Below the pieces are notes generated by a model. The model saw only the letters and a program-made list of their open reading frames with translations. It searched no databases and was not told the DNA's origin. 64,000 nt of DNA from Enterobacter cloacae complex sp. ECNIH7 (GTDB lineage: Bacteria; Pseudomonadota; Gammaproteobacteria; Enterobacterales; Enterobacteriaceae), in assembly GCF_002208095.1 (NCBI RefSeq), contig NZ_CP017990.1, forward strand, positions 2,046,001-2,110,000, read 5' to 3'. Below, in pieces: positions 23,583 to 34,459 of the stretch (position 1 is its first letter; each line of letters starts with the position of its first letter). The position numbers and the translations under genes are program-made.

Positions 23583-24401
23583 ATGGAAATTAAAACCGCA
23601 CTTGAACAGCAGCTGTTTAATGGCAAAAATTTTCACGTGGTTATCTACAACAAGACGGAGAGCGCCAGCGGCCTGCACCAGCATGACTACTACGAGTTCA
23701 CGATTGTTCTGACCGGCCGCTACTACCAGGAGATCAACGGTAAGCGCGTCCTGCTTGAGCGAGGGGATTTTGTCTTCCTGCCGATGGGGTCTTATCACCA
23801 GAGCTTTTACGAATTTGGTGCCACCCGTATTCTGAACGTGGGCGTCAGCAGACGCTTCTTTGAGAAGCACTATCTGCCGCTGGTGCCGTTCTGCTTTGTG
23901 GCCTCCCAGGTCTATCGGGTCAAAAACGAGTTTATGACCTGGATTGAAACGGTTATCGCCTCGCTTAACTTCCGCGACAATGAATTTGATGAGTTTATTG
24001 AAACGGTGACCTTCTACGTGATGAACCGGCTGCGCCATCATCGTGAGGAGCAGCAGGTGACGGATGATATTCCACAGTGGCTGCGCAGCACCGTTGAGCT
24101 GATGCATGATAAAGGCCAGTTCAGCGAAAATGCGCTGGAAAATATGGTGTCACTGTCGGGGAAATCCCAGGAATATCTGACCCGCGCGACGCAGCGCTAT
24201 TATCGTAAAACACCCGTGCAAATTATTAATGAAATCCGCATTAATTTTGCAAAGAAACAGCTGGAAATTACCAACTACTCTGTCACCGATATTGCTTACG
24301 AGTCAGGATACAGTAGTCCAAGCCTGTTTATTAAGACTTTTAAAAAATTGACTTCATTCACACCGAACAGTTACCGGAAGAATTTAACGGTAATTAATTA
24401 A
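23583..24401 (+). CDS. chbR: AraC-family regulator of the chb operon
   Basis: Dual regulator: represses chb without chitobiose and activates it with the inducer. Length 272 residues (E. coli 280). N-terminal cupin sensor domain ([24 protein letters not shown]) and C-terminal AraC double helix-turn-helix with [36 protein letters not shown]. Located inside the operon it controls, 29 bases after chbA; chbF follows after 109 bases. Confidence 0.94.
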   Translation: MEIKTALEQQLFNGKNFHVVIYNKTESASGLHQHDYYEFTIVLTGRYYQEINGKRVLLERGDFVFLPMGSYHQSFYEFGATRILNVGVSRRFFEKHYLPLVPFCFVASQVYRVKNEFMTWIETVIASLNFRDNEFDEFIETVTFYVMNRLRHHREEQQVTDDIPQWLRSTVELMHDKGQFSENALENMVSLSGKSQEYLTRATQRYYRKTPVQIINEIRINFAKKQLEITNYSVTDIAYESGYSSPSLFIKTFKKLTSFTPNSYRKNLTVIN

Positions 24402-24510
24402 CTTTCGGCGGATTACCCGCCACAAATATTGCTTTAATGGCTTGCCCAAATAGCGGGAAGAGTACGCTATACCTTGCAGGCGATTAACCTGATACGCTAA
24501 GGGAGATATT

Positions 24511-25866
24511 ATGCAGAAGAAATTAAAAGTCGTAACCATTGGTGGCGGCAGCAGCTATACCCCGGAATTACTTGAAGGTTTCCTGAAACGTTATCATGAA
24601 TTACCGGTCAGCGAATTATGGCTGGTTGACGTTGAGGAAGGTCAGGAAAAGCTGAATATTATTTTCGACCTGTGCCAGCGCATGGTGGAGAAAGCGGGCG
24701 TGCCTCTGACCGTGCATAAAACCCTCGATCGCCGTCTGGCGCTGAAAGATGCGGATTTCGTCACCACCCAGCTGCGCGTGGGCCAGCTGAAGGCGCGCGA
24801 GCTGGACGAACGTATACCGCTGAGCCACGGCTATCTCGGGCAGGAGACCAACGGCGCGGGCGGTCTGTTCAAAGGCCTGCGTACCATCCCGGTGATTTTC
24901 GACATCGTCAAAGACGTGCAGGAGATCTGCCCGAACGCGTGGGTGATTAACTTCACCAACCCGGCCGGGATGGTGACCGAGGCGGTCTATCGTCATACCG
25001 GTTTCAAACGCTTTATCGGCGTCTGTAACATTCCGATCGGCATGAAGATGTTTATCCGCGACGTGCTGGCGCTGACCGACAGCGACGATCTCTCCATCGA
25101 CCTGTTCGGCCTGAACCACATGGTATTCATTAAAGACGTGATCGTGAACGGTAAATCACGGTACGCCGAACTGCTCGACGGCGTGGCTTCCGGTCGCCTG
25201 ACGGCGGCATCGGTGAAAAACATCTTTGACCTGCCGTTCAGCGAAGGGTTGATCCGCTCGCTGAACCTGCTGCCGTGCTCGTACCTGCTTTACTACTTCA
25301 AGCAGAAAGAGATGCTGGCCATCGAAATGGGAGAGTACTATAAGGGCGGCGCGCGCGCGCAGATCGTTCAGAAAGTCGAGAAGCAGCTGTTCGATTTGTA
25401 TAAAGATCCGAACCTGAACGTCAAACCGAAAGAGCTGGAGCAGCGCGGCGGGGCCTACTACTCCGATGCGGCGTGCGAGGTGATTAACGCCATCTACAAC
25501 GACAAGCTGGCGGAGCACTATGTCAACGTGCCGCACCACGGCCATATCGACAATATCCCGGCGGACTGGGCGGTTGAGATGACCTGCATCCTGGGACGCG
25601 ATGGCGCTAAACCGCATCCACGTATCACCCACTTCGATGATAAGGTCATGGGCCTGATCCACACCATCAAAGGCTTTGAAGTGGCGGCAAGCAACGCGGC
25701 GCTGAGCGGCGAGCTCAATGATGTGCTGCTGGCGCTGAACCTCAGCCCGCTGGTACATTCCGACCGCGATGCGGAGCAGCTGGCCGGCGAGATGATCCTG
25801 GCGCATGAAAAATGGTTGCCGAACTTTGCCGCCACTATCGAGAAGCTGAAGTTCAAACACCACTGA
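24511..25866 (+). CDS. chbF: 6-phospho-beta-glucosidase / monoacetylchitobiose-6-phosphate hydrolase (GH4)
   Basis: Family GH4 NAD- and metal-dependent glycosidase that splits the phosphorylated, mono-deacetylated chitobiose. Length 451 residues (E. coli 450). NAD-binding [17 protein letters not shown] at the N-terminus; metal-site residues in [12 protein letters not shown] (Cys) and [11 protein letters not shown] (His). GGGAGAT lies before the ATG. It needs ChbG to remove one acetyl group first, and chbG follows 11 bases later. Confidence 0.96.
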   Translation: MQKKLKVVTIGGGSSYTPELLEGFLKRYHELPVSELWLVDVEEGQEKLNIIFDLCQRMVEKAGVPLTVHKTLDRRLALKDADFVTTQLRVGQLKARELDERIPLSHGYLGQETNGAGGLFKGLRTIPVIFDIVKDVQEICPNAWVINFTNPAGMVTEAVYRHTGFKRFIGVCNIPIGMKMFIRDVLALTDSDDLSIDLFGLNHMVFIKDVIVNGKSRYAELLDGVASGRLTAASVKNIFDLPFSEGLIRSLNLLPCSYLLYYFKQKEMLAIEMGEYYKGGARAQIVQKVEKQLFDLYKDPNLNVKPKELEQRGGAYYSDAACEVINAIYNDKLAEHYVNVPHHGHIDNIPADWAVEMTCILGRDGAKPHPRITHFDDKVMGLIHTIKGFEVAASNAALSGELNDVLLALNLSPLVHSDRDAEQLAGEMILAHEKWLPNFAATIEKLKFKHH

Positions 25867-25877
25867 GAGGACGCACA

Positions 25878-26627
25878 ATGGAAAACCTGCTGATCGTTAA
25901 TGCTGATGATTTTGGCCTCTCGAAAGGTCAGAACTACGGCATTATTGAAGCCTGTCGCCGGGGTGTTGTGACCTCGACCACGGCACTGGTGAATGGTGAG
26001 GCGGTTGAACACGCGGCGCAGCTGAGCCGCGAGGTGCCGGAGCTGGGCGTCGGCATGCATTTTGTGCTGACGCTCGGGATGCCGCTTTCGCCAATGCCGG
26101 GCCTGACGCGCGACGGCCAGCTGGGCAAATGGATTTGGGAACAGGCGGAGCAGGGCGCTCTGCCGCTCGAAGAGATTGCCCGCGAGCTGGAGCGTCAGTT
26201 CAACCGCTTTATTGACGCGTTTGGTAAGGCGCCGACGCACATCGACAGCCATCACCACGTGCATATGATCCCGGCGATTTTCCCGATTGTCGCGGAGTTT
26301 GCGCAGCGTAAAGGCGTGGCGTTGCGCGTGGACAGGGAGGCGCACGGCGTGCCCGACTGCGCCGTGACCACCACTGAGGGGTTCAGCAGCGCATTTTACG
26401 GCGACGAGATCGACGAAGCGCTGTTCCTGAAGGTGCTGGATGATTCCGCCGCGCGGGGGGAACGATCGCTGGAGGTCATGGCGCATCCTGCTTTTGTCGA
26501 TAACACCGTACGTAAGAGCGCCTACTGCTGGCCGCGCCTGGCGGAGCTGGACGTGCTGACGTCGGCGTCGCTGAAGTATGCTATTGCCGAGCGTGGGTAT
26601 CGGTTGGGGACGTTCGGGGATCTTTAA
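25878..26627 (+). CDS. chbG: Chitooligosaccharide deacetylase ChbG
   Basis: YdjC-family deacetylase that removes one N-acetyl group from chitobiose 6-phosphate, making both the ChbR inducer and the ChbF substrate. Length 249 residues, as in E. coli. Metal-binding [10 protein letters not shown] near the N-terminus and [12 protein letters not shown] centrally. The start [13 protein letters not shown] has AGAGGA upstream and follows the chbF stop by 11 bases. Confidence 0.95.
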   Translation: MENLLIVNADDFGLSKGQNYGIIEACRRGVVTSTTALVNGEAVEHAAQLSREVPELGVGMHFVLTLGMPLSPMPGLTRDGQLGKWIWEQAEQGALPLEEIARELERQFNRFIDAFGKAPTHIDSHHHVHMIPAIFPIVAEFAQRKGVALRVDREAHGVPDCAVTTTEGFSSAFYGDEIDEALFLKVLDDSAARGERSLEVMAHPAFVDNTVRKSAYCWPRLAELDVLTSASLKYAIAERGYRLGTFGDL

Positions 26628-26654
26628 GACAAAGCCCGGTGGCGAGGTAAAAGC

Positions 26655-26683
26655 AAAACGGTAACCAGGGTTACCGTTTTTAT
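26655..26683. terminator. Bidirectional terminator between chbG and katE
   Basis: AAAACGGTAACC-agg-GTTACCGTTTTT hairpin with T/A tracts on both sides, in the gap between convergent chbG and katE. Confidence 0.85.
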
Positions 26684-26685
26684 TG

Positions 26686-26737
26686 TTTTCTCCCTCTCCC
26701 GTTGGAGAGGGGCGGAGTGAGGGCATCAGGCCGCACG
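26686..26737. repeat. Intergenic palindromic repeat, CCCTCTCCC class
   Basis: CCCTCTCCC-GTT-GGAGAGGGG then GGAGTGAGGGCATCAGG and CCGCAC; same unit and orientation as the copy at 823-876. A truncated GCCCGGTGGCGAGGTAA (about 26634-26650), related to the second class, lies on the other side of the terminator. Confidence 0.75.
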
Positions 26738-26751
26738 ACCGGGAATGATTT

Positions 26752-29001
26752 TTACGCCGGAATCTGATCGATCTTACTGCTGCGCGACCAGACGCGGTGC
26801 GCGGCGAGCAAATCAAACAGCTTCGTCATAAAGGCATCGTCAACGTTGTCTCCCTCGACAATGCCGTCCTCACCCTGATCGGCCACCTTCAGCTGCGCCT
26901 TAAACCGTCGCGCGTCGCCGGACAGCGCGATCGGTTTCAGGTGCTTGTAGGCTTCGAGCAGATAATACACGGCGTCACCGTTGGTCAGCAGGCTGTCTAT
27001 ATCCCCGCACGGCACAATCACCGCATCAACGGTCAGCGATGGCGCCCCGGCAAAGGTTGCCGCCACCGGCAGCACGGAGCCGTCATCGGCGGTCACTTCC
27101 CCCATGCGGGAATAAAGCAGTTTCGCATGCACGCCCTGGGTCTTCAGCGCCTGCATAATCCCCAGCACGTCTCTGGCGCGGGTTTTGTCGTTCAGCAGGA
27201 TGGCGACCACGCGGCCTTTAATCGACCCACCCGGCACGGCATACAGGCTCAGCGACGGATCTTTCTTCACGCCGTTAACCTCTTTCGGCGGTGCAATGTT
27301 GCGCTGCTCATCGGTCAGCGTAATGCCCAGGTTATCCGCAACGCTCTGGGCGAGCTGAATATCAATGCGCGCCAGCTGATCGACCACACGCTCGCGGATG
27401 TAGGTACGCACCACTTTGCTCAGCTCAAAGCTGAAGCCGCCGATAATGTGCTGCTGCTCAATCGGCGTCTGGCTGTTCCAGAACAGGCGAGGGTGGGCGT
27501 AATACTCGCCGAACGACGGGCTGCGCTCGCGAATTTTATTGCCATCGATACGCTCCTGATACGATTCGAATCCACCGCGTTTCGGCCCCGGCGGCGTTTC
27601 GCGCGGCCAGTTATCGTTGATAGAGTTCGGCTCATAGTTCGCCGGGTTGGTATCAATATCCTGACGGTGCATCCCGTCGCGCTGGAAGTTGTGGTACGGG
27701 CAGGTTGGGCGGTTAATCGGGATTTCGTGGAAGTTCGGCCCGCCAAGACGGCTGATCTGCGTATCGGTGTACGAGAACAACCGTCCCTGCAGGAGCGGAT
27801 CGTTGGTGAAGTCCAGACCCGGCACGATATGGCCCGGGTGAAACGCGGCCTGCTCGTTTTCGGCGAAGAAGTTATCCGGGTTGCGGTTGAGCACCATTTT
27901 ACCCACCAGCTGAACCGGCACCAGTTCCTCCGGGATTAGCTTCGTCGGGTCAAGCAGGTCGAAATCGAACTTAAATTCGTCCTCTTCCGGTATGAGCTGC
28001 AGGCCCAGCTCGTACTCCGGGAAGTCGCCCGCTTCAATGGACTCCCACAGCTCGCGGCGATGGAAGTCCGGGTCGCGCCCGGTCAGCTTCTGCGCCTCGT
28101 CCCACACCAGCGAGGCTTTGCCCGCCACCGGCTTCCAGTGGAAGCGCACAAACGTGGCTTTGCCCTCGGCATTGATCAGACGGAAGGTATGGATACCAAA
28201 CCCTTCCATCGTGCGATAGCTGCGCGGAATGCCGCGGTCTGACATCGCCCACATCACGTTGTGTAAGGTTTCAGGCTGCAGTGAGACGTAGTCCCAGAAG
28301 GTGTCGTGCGCACTTTGTCCCTGCGGTATGGCCCAGTGGGGCTCCGGTTTTACCGCATGGACAAAGTCAGGAAATTTATGCGCGTCCTGAATGAAGAACA
28401 CCGGGGTGTTATTGCCCACCAGATCGAAAATACCCTCTTCGGTATAAAACTTGGTGGCAAAGCCGCGGATATCCCGAACCGTATCTGCCGAACCTGCGCC
28501 GCCCTGCACGGTGGAGAAGCGCACAAACACTGGGGTAATTTTATCCGGGTCAGAGAGGAAGTCCGCTTTGGTGATGTCTTTCAGACTCTTGTAGGGCTGG
28601 AAGTAGCCGTGCGCAGCGGAACCTCGCGCGTGGACGATGCGTTCCGGAATTCGCTCATGGTCGAAATGGGTGATTTTTTCCCGCAGGATAAAGTCTTCCA
28701 GCAGGGTTGGCCCGCGCGCGCCTGCGCGAAGGGAGTTCTGATCGTCAGCAATCCGCACGCCCTGATTGGTGGTGAGCGCAAAGCCTTCGCCGCCTTTACG
28801 GTGCGGCTCAAGCGATTTCAGCTTCTCGTTTCCCGTGTCCGGCAATTTCATGCTTCCCGGTGCGGTAGGCTGTTCGCCCGGTGCGGAGGGGCCAGGGGAG
28901 GGGCGATGAGAGCCGTCAGCAGGGGCGAGAGAGTCCATACCCGGTTGAGATTCTTCAGTGCCATGAATCGGTGATTGATGTGTTTTATCTTTGTTCGACA
29001 T
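26752..29001 (-). CDS. katE: Catalase HPII
   Basis: Large-subunit monofunctional haem catalase of stationary phase. Length 749 residues (E. coli 753, the four missing residues being N-terminal). Catalytic His in [15 protein letters not shown] at residue 124, the distal Asn region [10 protein letters not shown], and the proximal haem Tyr in [14 protein letters not shown] near residue 411. The C-terminal flavodoxin/DJ-1-like domain ([22 protein letters not shown] onward) marks the HPII class. AAGGAG lies before the ATG. In E. coli it is RpoS-dependent; TCTATCCTTAA upstream could be the -10 region (inference). Confidence 0.97.
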   Translation of the reverse strand: MSNKDKTHQSPIHGTEESQPGMDSLAPADGSHRPSPGPSAPGEQPTAPGSMKLPDTGNEKLKSLEPHRKGGEGFALTTNQGVRIADDQNSLRAGARGPTLLEDFILREKITHFDHERIPERIVHARGSAAHGYFQPYKSLKDITKADFLSDPDKITPVFVRFSTVQGGAGSADTVRDIRGFATKFYTEEGIFDLVGNNTPVFFIQDAHKFPDFVHAVKPEPHWAIPQGQSAHDTFWDYVSLQPETLHNVMWAMSDRGIPRSYRTMEGFGIHTFRLINAEGKATFVRFHWKPVAGKASLVWDEAQKLTGRDPDFHRRELWESIEAGDFPEYELGLQLIPEEDEFKFDFDLLDPTKLIPEELVPVQLVGKMVLNRNPDNFFAENEQAAFHPGHIVPGLDFTNDPLLQGRLFSYTDTQISRLGGPNFHEIPINRPTCPYHNFQRDGMHRQDIDTNPANYEPNSINDNWPRETPPGPKRGGFESYQERIDGNKIRERSPSFGEYYAHPRLFWNSQTPIEQQHIIGGFSFELSKVVRTYIRERVVDQLARIDIQLAQSVADNLGITLTDEQRNIAPPKEVNGVKKDPSLSLYAVPGGSIKGRVVAILLNDKTRARDVLGIMQALKTQGVHAKLLYSRMGEVTADDGSVLPVAATFAGAPSLTVDAVIVPCGDIDSLLTNGDAVYYLLEAYKHLKPIALSGDARRFKAQLKVADQGEDGIVEGDNVDDAFMTKLFDLLAAHRVWSRSSKIDQIPA

Positions 29002-29204
29002 TGCACGCTTCTCCTTTATCCATTGCTAAAAACCCTATTAAGGATAGAACAATGTCGCGAGATGGCTCGTGAACTAAGAGTTTTCACATGCCGTCATTGA
29101 CGAAAGGAGCCTTCAGGCCCACTTGGGGCGCGACGGAAGGCAGCAGGATCGGCTATCATAGAATTTTCCTGCTTCAAGAATTTGCTTTAGTGAACCAGCC
29201 GCTT

Positions 29205-29444
29205 ATGAAACCTCTTCGTCAACAAAACCGCCAGGTTATTAGCTATGTGCCCCGTGTTGAGCCCGCGCCGCCAGACCATGCCCTGAAAGTGGAGGGTTTT
29301 CGCGATGTCTGGCAGCTTCGGGGGAAATACGTGGCCTTCGTGCTGATCGGCGAACATTTCCGCCGCTCGCCCACGTTTACGGTGCCGGAGTCAGCGCAGC
29401 GGTGGGCGATGCAGATCCGCCAGGATGAAGAGGTCGAAGAATAA
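29205..29444 (+). CDS. cedA: Cell division activator CedA
   Basis: Small DNA-binding protein reported in E. coli to restore division during dnaA(cos) over-initiation, and later shown to bind RNA polymerase. Length 79 residues from MKPLRQQNRQVISYVPR, matching the E. coli N-terminus MKKPLRQQNRQ. FRDVWQLRGKYVAFVLIGEHF and FTVPESAQRWAMQIRQ are the conserved core. Ribosome site is poor; a GTG 15 bases upstream (VNQPL) is an alternative start. Divergent from katE, convergent with tcyP. Confidence 0.88.
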   Translation: MKPLRQQNRQVISYVPRVEPAPPDHALKVEGFRDVWQLRGKYVAFVLIGEHFRRSPTFTVPESAQRWAMQIRQDEEVEE

Positions 29445-29451
29445 CAGCCAT

Positions 29452-29479
29452 AAAAAAACCGCCATCAGGCGGTTTTTTT
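29452..29479. terminator. Bidirectional terminator, cedA / tcyP
   Basis: AAAAAACCGCC-ATCA-GGCGGTTTTTT lies between the convergent stops of cedA and tcyP, with A and T tracts on both sides. Confidence 0.93.
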
Positions 29480-29492
29480 ATTTCTACCGAGA

Positions 29493-30884
29493 TTAACGAT
29501 GCGCCAGCTCGGCGTCGTCTTCACTTTCCAGAATCGCTTTGTCGGTCTGCTTCAGCCACTGGCTGGTCAGCGTACCGGCGGTCATGGAGCCGCTTACGTT
29601 CAGCGCGGTACGGCCCATGTCGATCAGCGGCTCAACGGAGATCAGCAGCGCGACCAGCGTCACGGGCAGACCCAGCGCGGGCAGCACAATCAGCGCGGCG
29701 AAGGTTGCGCCACCGCCAACGCCCGCAACGCCTGCGGAGCTTACGGTAACAATCCCGACCAGCGTGGCGATCCAGACCGGATCCAGCGGGTTAATCCCAA
29801 CGGTAGGGGCAACCATCACCGCCAGCATCGCCGGGTACAGACCCGCACAGCCGTTCTGACCAATGGTGGCACCAAAGGAGGCAGAGAAGCTGGCGATGGA
29901 TTCAGGCACGCCCAGACGACGGGTTTGCGCTTCAACGTTCAGCGGAATAGACGCGGCGCTGGAACGGCTGGTGAAGGCAAAGGTCAGTACCGGCCAGACT
30001 TTACGGAAGTATTTCAGCGGGCTGACGCCGTTTACGCCCAGCAGGATGCCGTGCACCACGAACATAATGCCCAGGCCCAGATAAGAGGCGACAACGAAGC
30101 TGCCCAGCTTGATGATGTCCTGCAGGTTAGAGCCGGCAACCACTTTGGTCATCAGCGCCAGCACGCCGTAAGGCGTCAGCTGCATCACCAGACGCACCAG
30201 CTTCATCACCCAGCTTTGCAGGGTGTCGATCGCGGTCAGCACGCGTTCGCCTTTAGGCGCGTCGTCTTTCAGCAGCTTCAGCGCCGCTACGCCCAGGAAC
30301 GCGGCGAAAATAACCACGCTGATGATCGAGGTTGGGCTCGCACCGGTCAGGTCAGCAAACGGGTTCTTCGGAATGAAGGAGAGCACCATCTGCGGCACGG
30401 TCAGGTCAGCCACTTTACCAACATAGTTGGTTTGAATCGCGGTAAGACGCGCCGTTTCAGCGGTACCCTGAACCAGGCCTTCTGCGGTCAGGCCAAACAG
30501 GTTGGTGACCAGCACACCCACCAGCGCGGCAATCAGCGTGGTGAACAGCAGCGTACCAATGGTCAGGAAGCTGATTTTTCCCAGCTGAGTCGCGTTATGC
30601 AGGCGAGCAACGGCGCTCAGAATAGAGGCGAACACCAGCGGCATAACGATCATCTGCAGCAGCTGAACATAGCCGTTACCGACGATGTTGAACCACTGAA
30701 TGGAATCTTTCAGAACTGGATTATCGGAGCCATAAATTGCCTGTAATGCCAGACCAAATACGACACCCATGGCCAGACCAACCAGCACTTTTTTCGCCAG
30801 GCTCCACTGTTTGTGGCGCGCCTGCGCAAGAAGCAATAGCAATACAACGAACACAACGACGTTCGCGATGAGTGGAAAATTCAT
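29493..30884 (-). CDS. tcyP: L-cystine/cysteine:cation symporter TcyP
   Basis: Inner-membrane cystine importer of the dicarboxylate/amino acid:cation symporter (DAACS) family. Length 463 residues, equal to E. coli YdjN/TcyP. Many hydrophobic helices, the serine-rich [22 protein letters not shown] hairpin and the [20 protein letters not shown] and [27 protein letters not shown] blocks of the family. The C-terminus is hydrophilic. The 127-base upstream gap has no clear operator; in E. coli the gene belongs to the CysB regulon. Confidence 0.94.
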   Translation of the reverse strand: MNFPLIANVVVFVVLLLLLAQARHKQWSLAKKVLVGLAMGVVFGLALQAIYGSDNPVLKDSIQWFNIVGNGYVQLLQMIVMPLVFASILSAVARLHNATQLGKISFLTIGTLLFTTLIAALVGVLVTNLFGLTAEGLVQGTAETARLTAIQTNYVGKVADLTVPQMVLSFIPKNPFADLTGASPTSIISVVIFAAFLGVAALKLLKDDAPKGERVLTAIDTLQSWVMKLVRLVMQLTPYGVLALMTKVVAGSNLQDIIKLGSFVVASYLGLGIMFVVHGILLGVNGVSPLKYFRKVWPVLTFAFTSRSSAASIPLNVEAQTRRLGVPESIASFSASFGATIGQNGCAGLYPAMLAVMVAPTVGINPLDPVWIATLVGIVTVSSAGVAGVGGGATFAALIVLPALGLPVTLVALLISVEPLIDMGRTALNVSGSMTAGTLTSQWLKQTDKAILESEDDAELAHR

Positions 30885-31011
30885 CCCCGTTCTCCTGATT
30901 TATTATTGGGTCGGTTTTTACCGATCCTGTTGGCGGAAGGTTAGCAGAAGTGTGATGTAGCGCTTATATCCAAATGGAATGGGTTATGACAAATGGGATA
31001 ATTTTGTCGGT

Positions 31012-31602
31012 TTACTGTTCAATCTGGTGATGAATAAAGCGATTGAACTGAAATTGCAGCGAATTAATCATCTGGGATGACCAGCGAACTGCACTGTTTT
31101 CGGGCAAGGTTTGCGGCATCCAGACGGCGTAAGCAAACAGCGCCATGCACAATACGCGCTCAAGCTGGTTGCCTTTCTGCGGTGCGAGGATCGGAAAACG
31201 GAAACGCCAGCGGCAGGGCCAAAGAAGCGGTACGCCCGCAGGCGTCAGCATATCGGCGAGAATATGGCTTAAATAGCCCAGCACCATGCCCTGGATGGCA
31301 TCGGCGGGGACTATCCAGCTTTCGGGCACCTTCAAATAGAAAAGCGTCAGCAGGCCAAACACGGCCAGCAGGCTGTGCGTAAACCCCCGGTGGCCGAACG
31401 CGCGGGCGATGGGTTTCGATACCCACTTCAGGCGTTGTCCGAGGAAAGATTTGGGATGGTCAATGTCGGGCAGCAGGCAGGTCAATACGGCAGAAGGGAC
31501 AATATGCCACCAGTCCCCCTGTGCCAGCACGGGGGTGAGTTCAGCGTTTTTGGCAAATACCGCGCACGCAATAGAAAAAAGCAGGTGGCCTTCCGCCGTC
31601 AT
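31012..31602 (-). CDS. ydjM: LexA-regulated inner-membrane protein YdjM (DUF457 metal-dependent hydrolase family)
   Basis: Membrane-bound protein of the YdjM/DUF457 family, 196 residues as in E. coli; SOS-induced, function unknown. Family His/Asp residues lie in CLLPDIDHPKS, FGHRGFTHSLLAVFG and GYLSHILADMLTPAGVPLLWP, a metal-binding pattern. I start at MTAEGHLLFSIACAVF, matching E. coli; the frame is open four codons further upstream. A LexA box is 17 bases upstream. Confidence 0.92.
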   Translation of the reverse strand: MTAEGHLLFSIACAVFAKNAELTPVLAQGDWWHIVPSAVLTCLLPDIDHPKSFLGQRLKWVSKPIARAFGHRGFTHSLLAVFGLLTLFYLKVPESWIVPADAIQGMVLGYLSHILADMLTPAGVPLLWPCRWRFRFPILAPQKGNQLERVLCMALFAYAVWMPQTLPENSAVRWSSQMINSLQFQFNRFIHHQIEQ

Positions 31603-31618
31603 GATAAAACCCACAAAA

Positions 31619-31634
31619 CTGTCAATTCATACAG
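31619..31634. promoter_or_regulatory. LexA box of ydjM
   Basis: CTGTCAATTCATACAG has CTG-N10-CAG with an intact ATACAG half, 17 bases before the ydjM ATG. A weaker half-box ending TTATACAG (31645-31652) lies just upstream, recalling the tandem boxes described for E. coli ydjM. Confidence 0.8.
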
Positions 31635-31703
31635 TATAGGGTTTTTATACAGTAGGCGGAAGAGGTGACGGTGTAACTGTTTGTCACAAACCAGAGAAGG
31701 GCG

Positions 31704-32375
31704 TTAACCGCCCTGCAGGTGATGCGCCCTGAGTTCTGCCAGTGAGTTAAGCTTCACGTCGGCAAGGGCAAACCGGGGGTCGTGACGGCCTTCTTCTGCG
31801 GGCACCACAATGGCGCGCATCCGTGCAGCCTTCGACGCCACCATACCGTTAACGGAATCTTCCAGCGCAACGCAGTTGAGGGGATCCAGGCCGAGCTTAG
31901 CGGCGCAGTCCAGATAGACCTGCGGGTGCGGCTTGCTGTAAGGCAATTTTTCAGCGGACGCCAGCGCGTCGAAACTGTCGCGCAGTTCAAACATCGTCAG
32001 CACTTTTTCCAGCATGTGCAGCGGTGAAGCCGAGGCCAGTCCGACCTTCAGCCCCTGGGCTTTACACAGCGCGACGGCCTCACGTACGCCGGGCAGCAGC
32101 GGCCGGTTCTCTTCCACCAGAGAAATGGCGCGGCTGATAATGCGTGCGGTCACCTCATCGCGATTGGGACCTACCCAAGGCTGTTGGGCAAACCACAGGT
32201 CAACCACCATATCGATGCGCAGGCCCAGGGTATCGGGAAGTTCATTACGGCGGCTGATATCCACGCCGAGGCTGGCCATAACTTCCAGTTCGGCGCGATC
32301 CCACAGCGGTTCGGAATCGATCAGTAATCCATCCATGTCAAAAATTGCGGCAAGAATTTGGCGCGGTGTCGACAT
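31704..32375 (-). CDS. hxpB: HAD-family hexitol phosphatase B
   Basis: Cytoplasmic HAD phosphatase acting on 2-deoxyglucose 6-phosphate and hexitol phosphates in E. coli (YniC). Length 223 residues (E. coli 222). Motif I FDMDGLLIDSE, motif II LASASPLHMLEKVL, Lys in KLPYSKPHPQVYL, motif IV VALEDSVNGMVASKAA. ATG chosen over the adjacent upstream GTG because AGGAGA is then well spaced. Divergent from yniB. Confidence 0.94.
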   Translation of the reverse strand: MSTPRQILAAIFDMDGLLIDSEPLWDRAELEVMASLGVDISRRNELPDTLGLRIDMVVDLWFAQQPWVGPNRDEVTARIISRAISLVEENRPLLPGVREAVALCKAQGLKVGLASASPLHMLEKVLTMFELRDSFDALASAEKLPYSKPHPQVYLDCAAKLGLDPLNCVALEDSVNGMVASKAARMRAIVVPAEEGRHDPRFALADVKLNSLAELRAHHLQGG

Positions 32376-32523
32376 CACAACGTCTCCTTATCCAGGGTGT
32401 TCGACAGACGATACGTGCTAAGCACAATCTGCAATTTAGCATATTGCTTTTAAAGAGCGGGCGAAATTGATGACCAGCAGGTAGACTTAGGCACAAATAA
32501 CGCGTCTTTATGAAGAGGAACTG

Positions 32524-33060
32524 ATGACGTATCAACAAGCTGGACGCATTGCGGTCTTAAAACGTATTGCTGGCTGGGTAATTTTTATTCCTGCCGTCAT
32601 TTCTACGCTGATTTCTGTACTCAAATTTATGTACGATCACAGCGAAAAACAGCCGGGTATCAATGCGGTAATGCTTGATTTCGCTCATGTCATGATTGAG
32701 ATGATGCGTTTTAATACGCCATTTTTGAATGTCTTCTGGTTTAACTCACCCACTCCGGATTTTCATCAACAGCTGAATATCGGCTTTTGGGTGATATATG
32801 CCCTGATCTTTGTCGCGCTGGCACTGCAGGCCTCTGGTGCGAGAATGAGTCGCCAGACGCGCTTTTTACGCGAAGGCGTTGAGGATCAGTTGATTCTGGA
32901 GCAGGCCAAGGGCCCGGAAGGAATGAGTCGTGAGCAGATTGAATCCCGCATCGTTGTGCCGCGTCACACCATTTTCCTGCAAATCTTCCCGCTCTATATC
33001 CTTCCCGTCATCATCATTGTGGCGGGATACTTCTTCTTCTCACTGCTCGGTTTTCTGTAA
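32524..33060 (+). CDS. yniB: Inner-membrane protein YniB
   Basis: Membrane protein of unknown function, 178 residues as in E. coli YniB. Hydrophobic segments at about 15-35 (ILGWVIFIPA-like: IAGWVIFIPAVISTLIS), 85-105 (FWVIYALIFVALALQ) and the C-terminal 150-175 (LPVIIIVAGYFFFSLLGFL). The soluble part between helices is acidic and charged. GAAGAGGAACTG precedes the ATG. Stands alone between hxpB and yniA. Confidence 0.88.
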   Translation: MTYQQAGRIAVLKRIAGWVIFIPAVISTLISVLKFMYDHSEKQPGINAVMLDFAHVMIEMMRFNTPFLNVFWFNSPTPDFHQQLNIGFWVIYALIFVALALQASGARMSRQTRFLREGVEDQLILEQAKGPEGMSREQIESRIVVPRHTIFLQIFPLYILPVIIIVAGYFFFSLLGFL

Positions 33061-33096
33061 GCGATAAGGGTGGCGGCAAGGCCACCCGTTCTCTAC

Positions 33097-33957
33097 TCAT
33101 GCAGCAAGCATACGCTCGAGTGCCCGCTGCGCGTTAACAAGGTGTTCTCCGCCAAAAAGAATGGCACGGTTCATCAGCGTATAAAGCTGATACACCGGCT
33201 GGCGGTCGAGGAAACCGGGCGGCAGGGGAGAAACAGACTGGTATCCGTCGTATATCTGCGGCGGCTGCTCAGGATGAAGCGGCAGCATGGCAAGATCGCA
33301 CTCTCTGTCACCCCAGTAGCAGGCCGGGTCAAAGATGTACGGGCCGTTGGGACCCAGCGCGCAGTTATTGGACCACAAATCGCCGTGAAGCAGCGACGCC
33401 TGAGGCTGGTGGGATGCCAGACGCTGTTGAACGTGCTCGACGATGGCGTCGATATTGCCAAATTCCAGCCCTTTCTCGGCGGCCAGCTCAAGCTGCCAGC
33501 CAATGCGCTGCTCGGCAAAAAATGTCGACCAGCGACGCTGCCAGGCATTGGGCTGTGGCGTGGTGGAGAGATCGTTGTCAAAATCGAGACCAAACTGCGG
33601 CTGGTCGCTCCATTGATGCAGGCGCGCTAGCTGTTGGCCGAGGATGAACGCATTATGGGCATCCAGCGGCCGGGCGGGGAGATACTCCATCACCAGGAAG
33701 CTGTAGTCGCGGTCGCTCCCCACGGCCAGAACCTGCGGGACCGTCACCGTTTTACTGCGCGACAACAGCTCCAGCTGGTCGGCTTCGGCGGTAAATATCG
33801 GAAGCAGCTCTCGCTCATCGCACTTAACGAAAAGATCGCGCCCTGCGTAGCGTAAATGCCACGCGGCGTGGATTTCACCGCCTGGCAGTTCGTTACGCAG
33901 TTCAATTTCACCTTCACCCAGCTGCTCACGTAAAAGATGACTGATAGCCTGCCACAT
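33097..33957 (-). CDS. yniA: Fructosamine kinase family protein YniA
   Basis: Kinase of the ketosamine-3-kinase/APH-like superfamily, predicted to phosphorylate protein- or amino-acid-bound sugar adducts. Length 286 residues, same as E. coli. ATP-lysine region DLFVKCDERELLPIF, catalytic loop LLHGDLWSNNCAL and metal-binding DPACYWGDRECDLAM are intact. Convergent with yniB over a 36-base gap; 105 bases separate it from ydiZ upstream. Confidence 0.92.
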   Translation of the reverse strand: MWQAISHLLREQLGEGEIELRNELPGGEIHAAWHLRYAGRDLFVKCDERELLPIFTAEADQLELLSRSKTVTVPQVLAVGSDRDYSFLVMEYLPARPLDAHNAFILGQQLARLHQWSDQPQFGLDFDNDLSTTPQPNAWQRRWSTFFAEQRIGWQLELAAEKGLEFGNIDAIVEHVQQRLASHQPQASLLHGDLWSNNCALGPNGPYIFDPACYWGDRECDLAMLPLHPEQPPQIYDGYQSVSPLPPGFLDRQPVYQLYTLMNRAILFGGEHLVNAQRALERMLAA

Positions 33958-34062
33958 GTTGTCTCTCCCATGTTGTCTGCCAGATCATAAAGTTAGCGCA
34001 TAATGGCGGTAAAAAAATACGAACTAACGCACACCTGAGCGGTTTAAATTCATACAGCGCAC

Positions 34063-34353
34063 TTATTGTTCTTTTTTCCGCCAGCTTTCCCAGGTATCCA
34101 CGTCAATCTCGGCAGGCTTATCGGTCACGCTCTCCACCAGACTGGCGGCCAGCGCATGAACCTCTTCCTGGCTCAGGGCGGCGATCAGACCAAATGTCAG
34201 GGTGCCTAAATCATGAATATTGCCCTCGTCATCCGTCAGGGTGAGGAGAAAATTAGCCCGGGTGAAAGCATTGTTGAGCTCATTCAGCTCGGTCAGCGAT
34301 GCTTCATGAAGGTTGATGGTCACGACGTAGCGTGTGATGTCACCACTGCTCAT
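34063..34353 (-). CDS. ydiZ: Small conserved protein YdiZ
   Basis: Soluble 96-residue protein of unknown function, in the same position (between yniA and pfkB) and of the same size as E. coli YdiZ. Acidic, with ITRYVVTINLHEASLTELNELNNAF and TLTDDEGNIHDLGTLTFGLI as the recognisable part, predicted alpha/beta. GAGGTG lies before the ATG. Assigned mainly by context plus N-terminal resemblance. Confidence 0.8.
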   Translation of the reverse strand: MSSGDITRYVVTINLHEASLTELNELNNAFTRANFLLTLTDDEGNIHDLGTLTFGLIAALSQEEVHALAASLVESVTDKPAEIDVDTWESWRKKEQ

Positions 34354-34427
34354 AATTCACCTCATTGTTATCATGGAAGTTTTCTTAGCATAGTCGATAG
34401 TTTGCGTTTGGCGACTCAGCGAGGACA

Positions 34428-34453
34428 TTCCCCTCCGTAAAGACGAAGGGGAA
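34428..34453 (-). other. Hairpin after pfkB
   Basis: TTCCCCT-c-CGT-aaag-ACG-a-AGGGGAA, a strong stem 7 bases beyond the pfkB stop. No T run follows on the minus strand, so it is an mRNA 3'-end protector or an atypical terminator. Confidence 0.6.
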
Positions 34454-34459
34454 CAGGGG

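Noticed and set aside
26797..27939. 380-codon frame opposite katE
   Set aside because: Shadow of the catalase coding strand; no start signal and no recognisable domain.
29499..30746. Frame of over 400 codons opposite tcyP
   Set aside because: Antisense of a clear DAACS transporter; the translation is dominated by Gln, Arg, Asn and Gly with no fold-like pattern.
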